64,000 nucleotides of DNA from assembly GCF_013155465.1 (NCBI RefSeq), contig NZ_JABJVX010000011.1, positions 1-64,000 on the forward strand. The letters run 5' to 3'. Positions 8,569 through 16,113 of this stretch are shown here, in pieces. The stretch's first letter is position 1; every line of letters begins with the position of its first letter. Both the position numbers and the translations under genes were made by a program. Under the pieces are notes generated by a model that was not told where the DNA came from, did not search any database, and saw only the letters and a program-made list of their open reading frames with translations. Origin of the DNA: Alterinioella nitratireducens. GTDB lineage: Bacteria; Pseudomonadota; Alphaproteobacteria; Rhodobacterales; Rhodobacteraceae.

Positions 8569-9381
8569 ATGGACGGCACAATGGAAACCGAACAACTCAT
8601 CCTGCGCTCGGACCAGGACGGCATCAGTGTTCTGACGCTGAATGCACCCAAATCCATCAACGCCCTGTCAGAGGCGATGCTGGCCGCCCTGTCCGACATG
8701 CTGGACGCAATCGCGGCGGACCGCAGCGTCAAGGTCGTGATCCTGCGCAGCGGCGGCGACCATTTTTGTGCGGGTCATAACCTCAAGGAAATGACCGCGC
8801 GCCGCGAAGACGGCGACGGTGGGTTCCAGTATTTCCAGGACCTCTTTGCCAAATGTTCCGCGATGATGCTGCGCATCGTGCGCCTGCCGCAGCCGGTGAT
8901 CGCCGAGGTCAAGGGGATTGCCACGGCGGCAGGATGCCAGCTGGTGGCGTCCTGCGATCTGGCCGTGGCCGCCGAGGATGCGACATTCGCCACGTCGGGC
9001 GTGAATATCGGCCTTTTCTGCTCCACGCCCATGGTTGCGCTGTCGCGCAATGTGCCGCGCAAGATGGCGATGGAAATGCTGCTGATGGGCGAGTTTCTAC
9101 CCGCCGCCCGTGTCGCCGAAATGGGTCTTGTGAACCATGTGGTGCCAGTGGCAGAGGTTGAGGGGAAGGCCATGGAAATGGCGCGCATCATCGCCGACAA
9201 ATCGCCGTCTGCGGTCAAGATCGGCAAGCGTGCCTTTTATGAACAGACCGAAATGCCGCTGGAAGAAGCCTATGCCTTTGCCGGCCGCACAATGGTCGAG
9301 AACATGATGGCGCGCGACGCCGAGGCCGGGATCGGTGCCTTCACGCGTAAGGAATCCATGCCAGAGTGGACGGGTGAATGA
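8569..9381 (+). CDS. Enoyl-CoA hydratase/isomerase-family protein (ECHDC3-like), atypical active site
   Basis: A 270-residue crotonase-fold protein with the CoA/oxyanion motif GGDHFCAGHNLKEM (about residues 62-75) and the second oxyanion region IATAAGCQLVASCDL. The two glutamates that catalyse hydration in classical enoyl-CoA hydratases are missing: the positions hold Q124 (GCQLV) and G144 (TSGVNIG). A simple hydratase reaction is therefore doubtful. A thioesterase, lyase or isomerase role, as in divergent crotonases, is possible. Its place between a rhodanese and a CoA ligase parallels DmdD in DMSP demethylation, which does keep catalytic glutamates. The stop overlaps the ligase start (ATGA). 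Confidence 0.85.
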   Translation: MDGTMETEQLILRSDQDGISVLTLNAPKSINALSEAMLAALSDMLDAIAADRSVKVVILRSGGDHFCAGHNLKEMTARREDGDGGFQYFQDLFAKCSAMMLRIVRLPQPVIAEVKGIATAAGCQLVASCDLAVAAEDATFATSGVNIGLFCSTPMVALSRNVPRKMAMEMLLMGEFLPAARVAEMGLVNHVVPVAEVEGKAMEMARIIADKSPSAVKIGKRAFYEQTEMPLEEAYAFAGRTMVENMMARDAEAGIGAFTRKESMPEWTGE

Positions 9382-10988
9382 CGTTTGATGGGCCCGAACT
9401 GGCGCGCAATGCCGCCAATCATACGGCGCTGTCCCCTGTTTCGATCCTCAAGCGCGTGGAGCGTGTGCACCCCGAACTGCCCGCGCAGATCCATGGGCAC
9501 ATCCGCCGCAACTGGGGTGAGGTCGCGGAGCGGTGCAAGCAGCTGGCCTCGGCACTGGCCAAACGAGGTGTCGGCAAAGGCGACACCGTTGCCCTGATCG
9601 CGCCGAACATCCCGGAGGCCCTGGAATGCGCGTTGGCGCTGCCGATGCTGGGGGCGGTCCTGAACGCCAACAACACGCGGCTCGGTTCCGGCACGATCGC
9701 CTATATTCTTGAACATGGCGAGGCGAAGGTTCTGCTGGTCGATACCGAGTTTTCGGCAATGGCCGCCGAAGCCGTCGCGCAATCCGGCCGCGATCTCCTG
9801 ATCGTCGATATCGAAGACAGCGAAGGACCGGGTGGCGAAAGGATCGGCGAGCTCACCTTTGACGATCTGCTGGCCGAAGGCGATCCCACCTTCGCCTATA
9901 CCCTGCCCGATGATGAGTGGGACGCGCTGGCGCTGAACTACACTTCCGGAACCACGGGTCGGCCCAAGGGCGTTGTTTATTCTCACCGTGGCGCCTGGAC
10001 CAATGCGGTCAACAATGTCGTCACCTGGGAAATGCCGCACCACCCCGTCTATCTGTGGACGCTGCCGCTGTTTCACTGCAACGGCTGGTGCTTCCCCTGG
10101 ACGATCACCATGCTCGCCGGAACCCATGTGTTCCTGCGCGCGCCAAGGCCGGAGGCGATTTATGACGCCTTCGCCGATCATGGCGTGACCCACCTGTGCG
10201 GTGCGCCGATTATCATGTCGATGATCAGTGGGGCCGAACAAAAGCGCGACTTCCCGCAAAAGATCAAGATGATGACCGCCGCCGCGCCACCGCCCGCCAG
10301 CGTGATCAAGGGGATGGAGGCGATGGGCATATCCATAACCCATGTCTACGGCCTGACCGAGGTCTATGGCCCCGCCGTGGTTTGCGCCGAAAAACCTGTC
10401 TGGGCCGACTTGCCCGCGCAGGAAAGGGCCGATTTGAAGGCGCGGCAAGGCGTGGCTTATGAGCTGGAAGAAGACGTTCTGGTTCTCGACCCCGAGACAG
10501 GAGAGCCTGTTCCCTGGGACGCTCAGACCCCCGGCGAGGTCGTGTTTCGCGGCAATATCGTCATGAAGGGCTACCTGAAGGCGCCCGAGGAGACCGCGAA
10601 GGCCTTCAAGGACGGCTGGTTCTGGTCGGGCGACATCGCGGTGCAGCATTCCGATGGCTACATCGAGATCCGCGACCGGTCCAAGGACATCATCATCTCG
10701 GGCGGCGAGAACATCTCGTCCATCGAGGTGGAAAAGGCGCTTTATTCCCACCCTGCCGTCAGCCTCGTCGCGGTCGTGGCCATGCCCGACGAGAAATGGG
10801 GCGAAGTGCCCTGCGCCTTTGTCGAACTTTGCGGCGCGGTGACTGAAGAAGACCTGCTGGCCCATGCCAAGGCAAACCTGGCCGGCTACATGCGTCCCAA
10901 GAAGGTGATCTTCGGCGAACTGCCAAAGACGACCACCGGAAAAATCCGCAAGAATGAACTCCGCGATCTGCTGCGCCAGAAGCGATGA
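9378..10988 (+). CDS. AMP-forming acyl-CoA ligase (DmdB-like family)
   Basis: A 536-residue ANL-superfamily enzyme activating a carboxylic acid to its CoA thioester through an acyl-AMP. It has the P-loop YTSGTTGRPKGVVYSH (around residue 190), VYGLTEVYGP, the A8 hinge GDIAVQHSDGYIEIRDRSKD and a conserved C-terminal lysine in PKTTTGKIRKNEL. It resembles medium-chain and methylmercaptopropionate-CoA ligases, but the exact acid cannot be read from sequence. Its neighbours suggest methylmercaptopropionate or a related sulfur-containing acid. The start lies within the hydratase stop. Confidence 0.9.
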   Translation: MTFDGPELARNAANHTALSPVSILKRVERVHPELPAQIHGHIRRNWGEVAERCKQLASALAKRGVGKGDTVALIAPNIPEALECALALPMLGAVLNANNTRLGSGTIAYILEHGEAKVLLVDTEFSAMAAEAVAQSGRDLLIVDIEDSEGPGGERIGELTFDDLLAEGDPTFAYTLPDDEWDALALNYTSGTTGRPKGVVYSHRGAWTNAVNNVVTWEMPHHPVYLWTLPLFHCNGWCFPWTITMLAGTHVFLRAPRPEAIYDAFADHGVTHLCGAPIIMSMISGAEQKRDFPQKIKMMTAAAPPPASVIKGMEAMGISITHVYGLTEVYGPAVVCAEKPVWADLPAQERADLKARQGVAYELEEDVLVLDPETGEPVPWDAQTPGEVVFRGNIVMKGYLKAPEETAKAFKDGWFWSGDIAVQHSDGYIEIRDRSKDIIISGGENISSIEVEKALYSHPAVSLVAVVAMPDEKWGEVPCAFVELCGAVTEEDLLAHAKANLAGYMRPKKVIFGELPKTTTGKIRKNELRDLLRQKR

Positions 10989-11019
10989 CCCTCCCACATT
11001 CACCGACTGGAACACGAAC

Positions 11020-12180
11020 ATGAGCACGAACCACGAACTTCGCTTTGCCGACTTCAGCTTTGGTACTCAGGTCCGCAAGTCCCCTTACTCCGACGCGGCT
11101 CTGCGTTGGGGCGCCAAGGGTTTTTCGGTCTATAACCACATGTATATCCCGCGCGATTTCGGCAGCCCGGAGCAGAACTTCTGGAACCTGATCGAACAGG
11201 CGATCTTGTGTGACGTGTCGGTCGAACGTCAGGTCGAGATCAAGGGGCCGGATGCAGCCAAGTTCACCCAGTACCTGTGCTGCCGCGACATTTCGGCCTG
11301 CAAGGTCGGGCAGTGCAAATATGTGCTGATTACCGATCAGGATGGCGGGGTCATCAACGATCCGATCGTGCTGAAACTGGCCGAGGACCATTTCTGGCTG
11401 TCCATCGCCGATAGCGACGTCCTGTTATGGGCGCGCGGCGTAGCGGTGAACGCCGATATGGATGTCGAAATCACCGAGCCCGACGTGTCGCCTCTACAGC
11501 TTCAGGGCCCGAAATCCCGCGATATCCTGCGCGCGTGTTTCGGCGACGCCCCGACCGAACTGAAATACTACCATTTCATGGAATATGACTGGTACGGGGT
11601 GCCGCTGATCATTTCGCGCACCGGCTGGTCGAGCGAGCTTGGCTACGAGATCTTCCTGCGCGACGGGTCTGCCGGAAACCGTCTTTGGGAACACATCATG
11701 GATATCGGCACGCCCATGGGTCTCAAACCGGGCCACACATCCGGCATTCGCCGGATCGAGGCGGGAATGCTGTCCTATCACGCCGATATGAACCTGGCCA
11801 ACAACCCGTTCGAGCTGAACCTCGACCGTCTGGTCAGCCTCGACATGGAAGCCGATTTCGTCGGCAAGGACGCGCTGAAACGGATCAGGGAAAAGGGCAT
11901 CAGGCAGAAGCTCGTCGGTCTGGAGATCGAAGGGGAGCCTTTTGTTGGCGTCAACGATTTTTTCTGGCCGCTCATGAAGGACGGAATCCAGGTCGGCACG
12001 GTCACCTCGGCGGTCTATTCCCCGCGGCTGAAGAAGAACATCGCACTTGGCATGCTGAAAATCGAGCATGCAGACCTCGAGACGGAGCTGACCGTTGACA
12101 AGCTGGGGGAAACACGCGGCGGCGTAGTCGTGCCGATCCCTTTCCACGATCCAAAGAAGGAACTTGCAGCAAAAAGCTAA
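11020..12180 (+). CDS. DmdA-like / GcvT-fold tetrahydrofolate-dependent demethylase
   Basis: A 386-residue aminomethyltransferase-fold protein. Stretches such as CDVSVERQVEIKGPDA, GQCKYVLITDQDGGVINDP, HFWLSIADSDVLLW and EPDVSPLQLQGPKS match the pattern of DMSP demethylase DmdA rather than glycine-cleavage T protein. DmdA moves a methyl group from dimethylsulfoniopropionate to tetrahydrofolate. The ATG at 11020 starts MSTNHELRF; upstream codons overlap the ligase and look non-native. Last gene of the operon. Whether the substrate is DMSP, another sulfonium or a methoxy compound is open; conserved tyrosine and arginine ligand residues should be compared with solved DmdA. Confidence 0.8.
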   Translation: MSTNHELRFADFSFGTQVRKSPYSDAALRWGAKGFSVYNHMYIPRDFGSPEQNFWNLIEQAILCDVSVERQVEIKGPDAAKFTQYLCCRDISACKVGQCKYVLITDQDGGVINDPIVLKLAEDHFWLSIADSDVLLWARGVAVNADMDVEITEPDVSPLQLQGPKSRDILRACFGDAPTELKYYHFMEYDWYGVPLIISRTGWSSELGYEIFLRDGSAGNRLWEHIMDIGTPMGLKPGHTSGIRRIEAGMLSYHADMNLANNPFELNLDRLVSLDMEADFVGKDALKRIREKGIRQKLVGLEIEGEPFVGVNDFFWPLMKDGIQVGTVTSAVYSPRLKKNIALGMLKIEHADLETELTVDKLGETRGGVVVPIPFHDPKKELAAKS

Positions 12181-12259
12181 TCAGATAGCTGCATGAGACA
12201 AATATACCATGCAGCGCTTGGACCGGGGCCACGGAGGAAGCCGCTCTTCAACGACGATT

Positions 12260-12661
12260 CCGGGCCTGTCCGGTGATGGATTGGAACGGGTTTACATCTA
12301 CTCACAATGTGTTGAGGCGCGGCGCTACATCGTTGGCCATACCGGCCCCGATGACTGCTTGCAGGCGCAACAGGCCGCCGACATGCTGGCCGATGCGCTG
12401 GATGGCGAAGGCAATATCGTGGTGGTCGAAGGCACGCCGGGCTACACCGTGTCGATCCTGCGCGGCAACTGCTTCCTCGACCCGATTGCAGATGCCTATC
12501 CGGGTATCAGCGTGCTTGACAGCCAGACGGCGGAATGGAACAGGGAACGCGCGCAGACCGTCATGGAAACCTTCCTGACCCAATACGGCGACCAGATCAA
12601 TGGGGTCTATGCCATCGACGATGGCATGGGGCTCGGCGTGATCAGCGCGTTGCAGGGCGGA
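12260..12661 (+). pseudogene. Fragment of a periplasmic sugar-binding protein (ABC transporter, ribose-type)
   Basis: In one frame, about 120 codons encode the middle of a periplasmic-binding-protein type I domain: YIVGHTGPDDCLQAQQAADM, GEGNIVVVEGTPGY, then a segment with WNRERAQTVMETFL, and finally QINGVYAIDDGMGLGVISAL. The signal peptide and N-terminal lobe are missing. Past about 12661 the frame continues into unrelated sequence. It is a relic of a sugar-uptake gene cut at both ends, at the border between the catabolic operon and the plasmid core. Confidence 0.75.
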
Positions 12662-12812
12662 GGTACCTGTCATCTACCTCGCCAAAGACGCCCGTGCGAC
12701 TTGCATTTCCTCTCGACTACCGGGAACGCCTTTTCCCGAACCTGTTCGCTGATGGGGACCTGCCCGCTCAACAAAGCGCTTGACCGAATGGGTGTGCAGG
12801 TCGCTGCTGACT

Positions 12813-13880
12813 TCAGTTCGCCGCACGCCACATCCGATACCGCCCCTGCCCCGTCATCTCGCGGACCAGACCCTTTTCCTCCATCCAGGCAATGTTTCGC
12901 TGGACGGCGGCGCGACTGGCGCCGGTCAGAGCCTCGGCCATCGGGGCGGAGACGAGTGGCCATTCGGTCAGAACAGCGCACAAGGCTGGGGGCGTGCGGC
13001 CCGAGAGTGGGGTCATCTCGGTTTCTGCCCTCGCTGACCATGCCTCGATATCGTCTAGGTGCCGCATTGCGGTCAGGCAGGCGGTCTCCATCCCGTCAAG
13101 CCATCGCGCCAGACGGTCGGCGGGTGAGCCACCCGCGCGCAGCCCCCCTGCCCCGCCCATGACCAGAGGCGCAAAGACTGCGCCCTTGCCGTCGCTGGCC
13201 GCGATCCGCGCGGCCGTGACTGCCGCTTCCATTCGGTCACCCTGCTGCCCGAGTCCCGCGAGGCTCCAGAGGTGATAACCCGCGCAGGCGCGGCTTATCG
13301 GGTGAAGATCGGCGGCTTGTGCCATCAGGTCGAGCCATCCTCCCGCGCGGTCCGCGAACGGCTCGGCTTCATCTGCCATTTTTTCGGGATCGCGACGGTC
13401 GAGGAAGGCAGACAGGTCCACCTCTGGGCCTGGCCCCCCTGTTAGACGACGTACCGCCCAACCGACACGCGCGAGTGCGGCGGTGTCGTCTTGCAGGCCG
13501 GAAATGCGCAGGGACATCCAGAGCGCCAGCCGATCCGGACCGATGCGGTCACCCGCGAACCAGCTGAGATCGGCAGCCTCGATCAGGGCGAGCCTGTGCC
13601 GCCATCCTTCCGGGCTGCGCTTTAGTCGGTCGTCCAGCGCGCCGACGCGACCGGCCACACGGGCAAGACGCGCGGCATGACCCGCCTCTGCTTTCCGCCA
13701 ATCGTCGAGAGCCTCGGCTTCACGCGGCTCGGCCCGCGGTCCGGGTGGCAAATAATCCGGCTCCTCTTCCATGGGACCGGGCAGGAACCACAGATCGTCC
13801 TCGGACGACTCCTCCACCTCCTCAGCATCGAGGAAGAGAGCGTCCGAGTCATCAAGAAAGGCAGGCGCTTGAGGCTTCAT
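12813..13880 (-). CDS. DUF1612/DUF1403-like plasmid helix-turn-helix protein
   Basis: A 355-residue protein with an acidic N-terminus (about residues 9-50 rich in D and E). A central helical region contains RHRLALIEAADLSWFAGDR. A C-terminal winged helix (SAPMAEALTGASRAAVQRNI...GLVREMTGQGRYRMW) resembles those in Fic-associated and DUF1612-type proteins. Such proteins are common beside recombinases on rhizobial and roseobacter plasmids; no function is established. A dyad lies just ahead of the start codon, suggesting autoregulation. I am moderately sure of the family and not of function. Confidence 0.6.
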   Translation of the reverse strand: MKPQAPAFLDDSDALFLDAEEVEESSEDDLWFLPGPMEEEPDYLPPGPRAEPREAEALDDWRKAEAGHAARLARVAGRVGALDDRLKRSPEGWRHRLALIEAADLSWFAGDRIGPDRLALWMSLRISGLQDDTAALARVGWAVRRLTGGPGPEVDLSAFLDRRDPEKMADEAEPFADRAGGWLDLMAQAADLHPISRACAGYHLWSLAGLGQQGDRMEAAVTAARIAASDGKGAVFAPLVMGGAGGLRAGGSPADRLARWLDGMETACLTAMRHLDDIEAWSARAETEMTPLSGRTPPALCAVLTEWPLVSAPMAEALTGASRAAVQRNIAWMEEKGLVREMTGQGRYRMWRAAN

Positions 13881-13883
13881 ATG

Positions 13884-13905
13884 TGCAAAATAGTGGGATT
13901 TTGCA
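13884..13905. promoter_or_regulatory. Inverted repeat at the start of the DUF1612-like gene
   Basis: TGCAAAAT (13884-13891) and ATTTTGCA (13898-13905) form a perfect 8-bp dyad with a 6-bp spacer, four bases upstream of the minus-strand ATG. Position and symmetry fit an autoregulatory operator, or a stem that covers the start region of the mRNA. The spacing rules out a simple transcription terminator for the plus strand because no T-run follows. Confidence 0.5.
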
Positions 13906-14050
13906 TTTTACCCAAGGGTTTTATCGGGTTGCACCCACGCTCATCATATAGCACGCGCGGGCGATGGTCGGCGAGGGCGCTCTCATCGCGCTCAGCCTAT
14001 GGAAACCAAGGGCTTTGCGCTGAGCAAGACCACAGAGAGCGCTCTTGCAT

Positions 14051-14104
14051 CCGTTTACAAACGGTCGTTTAGTGGTGATACCCTAAATTGCAAACGGCCC
14101 GTTT
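14051..14104. promoter_or_regulatory. Repeated CCGTTT/AAACGG dyads upstream of the serine recombinase (res- or operator-like)
   Basis: CCGTTTACAAACGG (14051-14064) is a 14-bp dyad with a 2-bp asymmetric centre. AAACGGCCCGTTT (14092-14104) is a second dyad made of the same half-sites in inverted order, ending three bases before the recombinase ATG. Additional partial half-sites (TCGTTTAG) lie between them. Serine resolvases bind clustered imperfect dyads (res) next to their own gene, which also represses transcription. Recombination activity is inferred. Confidence 0.5.
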
Positions 14105-14106
14105 CC

Positions 14107-14988
14107 ATGCCCCTGATAGGCTACGCCCGCGTCTCCACAGAGGATCAGACCCCCCTGCCCCAGTCCGAGGCCCTGAAATCCGCGGGTTGCGCCGAGATCC
14201 ATGAGGAACACGCCTCGGGCGGCAATCGTGCGCGGCCGGTGCTTGCGCGGGTGTTGGAACGCATTGGCAAAGGCGACACGCTGGTCGTCGTGCGGATCGA
14301 CCGGCTGGCGCGGTCGCTCTCGCATCTGCTGGAGGTGATCGAGCGGCTGGAGGCGAAGGGCGCCTTCTTCCGCTCGCTGACCGATCCGATCGATACGTCC
14401 TCCCCGCAGGGAAAGTTCACGCTGCAGGTTCTGGGTGCAGCGGCCGAGTTCGAACGCGCCCTGATCCGCGAACGCACCAAGGCCGGGCTTGCCTCGGCGC
14501 GCTCCAAAGGCCGTGTGGGCGGGAACCCTGGGCTGAGGGCCAAAGACCCTGCCGCCCTGCGCAAGGTGCGGCTGGCGCGTCAGGATGGCTATATGGAGCG
14601 CCTGAACGAAACCGCGCAGGATTGGGTGCCGCAGGTCCGTCGCCTCCGGCCAGACATGGCCTGGGAAGATGTGCTGCGGATCATTAACGGCCCCCTGCCC
14701 CACGGCCGCCGCTGGACGCAAAGCCGCCTGCTGCGGGCTGTGAACGCCTATGTCCGTGACGGGTTCCTGCCGGAGACCGTCCTTGGCCGCGCCGGACGGC
14801 GCGCGGGCGATGACCGCCTGCCCGCCATTGTCGCCGCCATCAAGGGGGCGGACCCCGATATTACCTTGCAGGCGATCTGCGACCGGCTGGAGGCGATGCG
14901 CGAACGCACGCCGCGTGGGCGCACAAGCTGGCAGCCGTCTTCGGTCAGGATGCTGCTGGACCGTGCCGAGAGGTTGGGGCTTTTGTGA
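14107..14988 (+). CDS. Serine recombinase (resolvase/invertase family)
   Basis: A 293-residue recombinase. The catalytic domain occupies about residues 1-140, with the nucleophile serine in YARVSTEDQ, the arginine-bearing RIDRLARSL and the C-terminal part of the domain AAEFERALIRERTKAGL. A long C-terminal region (about 140 residues) exceeds that of Tn3-type resolvases and ends in a second helix-rich DNA-binding part. The ATG at 14107 was chosen because the domain starts there and the dyads lie upstream. On a plasmid it could resolve multimers. Its 3' end is embedded in the first parS-like palindrome. Confidence 0.9.
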   Translation: MPLIGYARVSTEDQTPLPQSEALKSAGCAEIHEEHASGGNRARPVLARVLERIGKGDTLVVVRIDRLARSLSHLLEVIERLEAKGAFFRSLTDPIDTSSPQGKFTLQVLGAAAEFERALIRERTKAGLASARSKGRVGGNPGLRAKDPAALRKVRLARQDGYMERLNETAQDWVPQVRRLRPDMAWEDVLRIINGPLPHGRRWTQSRLLRAVNAYVRDGFLPETVLGRAGRRAGDDRLPAIVAAIKGADPDITLQAICDRLEAMRERTPRGRTSWQPSSVRMLLDRAERLGLL

Positions 14989-15010
14989 CCTTATCCGCGG
15001 GTAAGGTCAC
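14985..15010. repeat. parS-like palindrome, copy 1 (26 bp, between recombinase and parB)
   Basis: A 26-bp inverted repeat centred on TTATCCGCGGGTAA with flanks GTGACC and GGTCAC; only one base pair is mismatched. It overlaps the stop codons of the convergent recombinase and parB genes. It belongs to a family of four copies in the parAB region. It is a candidate ParB-binding centromere site, and might secondarily act as a bidirectional terminator stem. Confidence 0.7.
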
Positions 15011-16113
15011 TCCAGCCCGTCGACCAGCGTGGCAATCGCCTGTTCCAGCCGCGCGCGGTCGATCGAGGTGAAATCGCGCGCGACCTTGATCTCCAAGCGG
15101 CCCTGACCGGCGGTGCATTTGACCTGGCCATGGGCGCTGCGGATGTGAAAGGTGGTCTTGGCCTTGGCGCCGCCCTGCCCCGCCCGCGCGGCGGGTTTCG
15201 CCGTTGCGGCACCCTCCGGCAGGATGTCGAACTCATCCGCCTTGGCGTAGCGGCGCAGCACGTCCAGCTCGTCGCGGATGTTGTGGTTGTCGCCAAGCGC
15301 CCTGACCTCGCGGCGGATGCCTTCGGCCAGTTCGGGCCGGTCCTTGAGCAGCCGCGACAGCTCCACCCCCAGGGCGCGGGGGATCTCGGTCGGGAAGCTC
15401 AGCGCCGTCCCGAGACTGTCCAGCAGATGCGCGAAGGAGCGGATATAGCTGCGCTTGGAATAGGGCGCGGACTGGAACAGAGCGGCGACAGCCTCGCCCA
15501 GATCGGTGGCCTCGGTGGCCGGATCGGCGGCGTAGTTCTGCGCGGCATAAGCCATCTCGGCGAAGGACAGATCCTTGCGGATCACGTTCTCATCCACCAT
15601 CCGGCGATAGAGCCCGGAGACATCGGCCGCCCCAGGCAGGACCAGCGCGGGGATGCGCGCCCATGCCTCGTCGCCGGTTTCCTCAAGCAGCCTGCGATAG
15701 GCGCAGAGCCGCCGGTAGCCCTGCACCAGTTCGACCCCGGTGCCATCGGGGCGCGGCAGCACGCGGATCGGGTTGGACAGGCCAAGCTCGCGGATCGAGG
15801 TGATCAGTTCGGCCAGCTCCATGTCGTCGCCGGGCAGGCGGTCACGCACCAGCAGGTAGCAATGCACTTCGTCGAGCGGCACAGATTGGACGACGTGCCC
15901 CGCCTCGCGCAGGGCCACGTATTCATGCGCCAGGGCGTCATTCTCCTCGCGGATGGCCTCGGCCGCGGACCGGCGGGCCTGCAACGCCTCGGCGTTCTCG
16001 GAAATGGCGCTGGCCATCGGGCCACGGCGTTGCGCGGCCGGGGCCGGTGCCTCGGGCGTCGGGGCATCGTCCTCGGGCAACTCGATATCGAACATCCGTC
16101 TCTTGCGGGTCAT
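15007..16113 (-). CDS. parB: ParB-family partition protein (plasmid)
   Basis: A 368-residue centromere-binding protein. The ParB N-terminal domain is visible: VPLDEVHCYLLVRDR, ELITSIRELGLSNPIRVLPR, then the nucleotide-box-like VELVQGYRRLCAYRRL. It is followed by an HTH-containing region (ENVIRKDLSFAEMAYAAQN...YSKRSYIRSFAHLL) and a C-terminal domain (KVARDFTSIDRARLEQAI). It starts within the parA stop (ATGA), giving a parAB operon. With ParA and parS it would segregate the replicon. The likely targets are the four palindromes in this region. Confidence 0.9.
   Translation of the reverse strand: MTRKRRMFDIELPEDDAPTPEAPAPAAQRRGPMASAISENAEALQARRSAAEAIREENDALAHEYVALREAGHVVQSVPLDEVHCYLLVRDRLPGDDMELAELITSIRELGLSNPIRVLPRPDGTGVELVQGYRRLCAYRRLLEETGDEAWARIPALVLPGAADVSGLYRRMVDENVIRKDLSFAEMAYAAQNYAADPATEATDLGEAVAALFQSAPYSKRSYIRSFAHLLDSLGTALSFPTEIPRALGVELSRLLKDRPELAEGIRREVRALGDNHNIRDELDVLRRYAKADEFDILPEGAATAKPAARAGQGGAKAKTTFHIRSAHGQVKCTAGQGRLEIKVARDFTSIDRARLEQAIATLVDGLE

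Noticed and set aside
12209-13162. A single 317-codon plus-strand gene
   Set aside because: Only the first ~150 codons resemble a binding protein; the rest is the reverse strand of the DUF1612-like gene, so it is a chance fusion of a relic with antisense sequence.
14985-15010. Simple intrinsic terminator between the recombinase and parB
   Set aside because: The stem exists, but the same palindrome recurs three more times inside parA with no terminator context, so a ParB site is the better reading.
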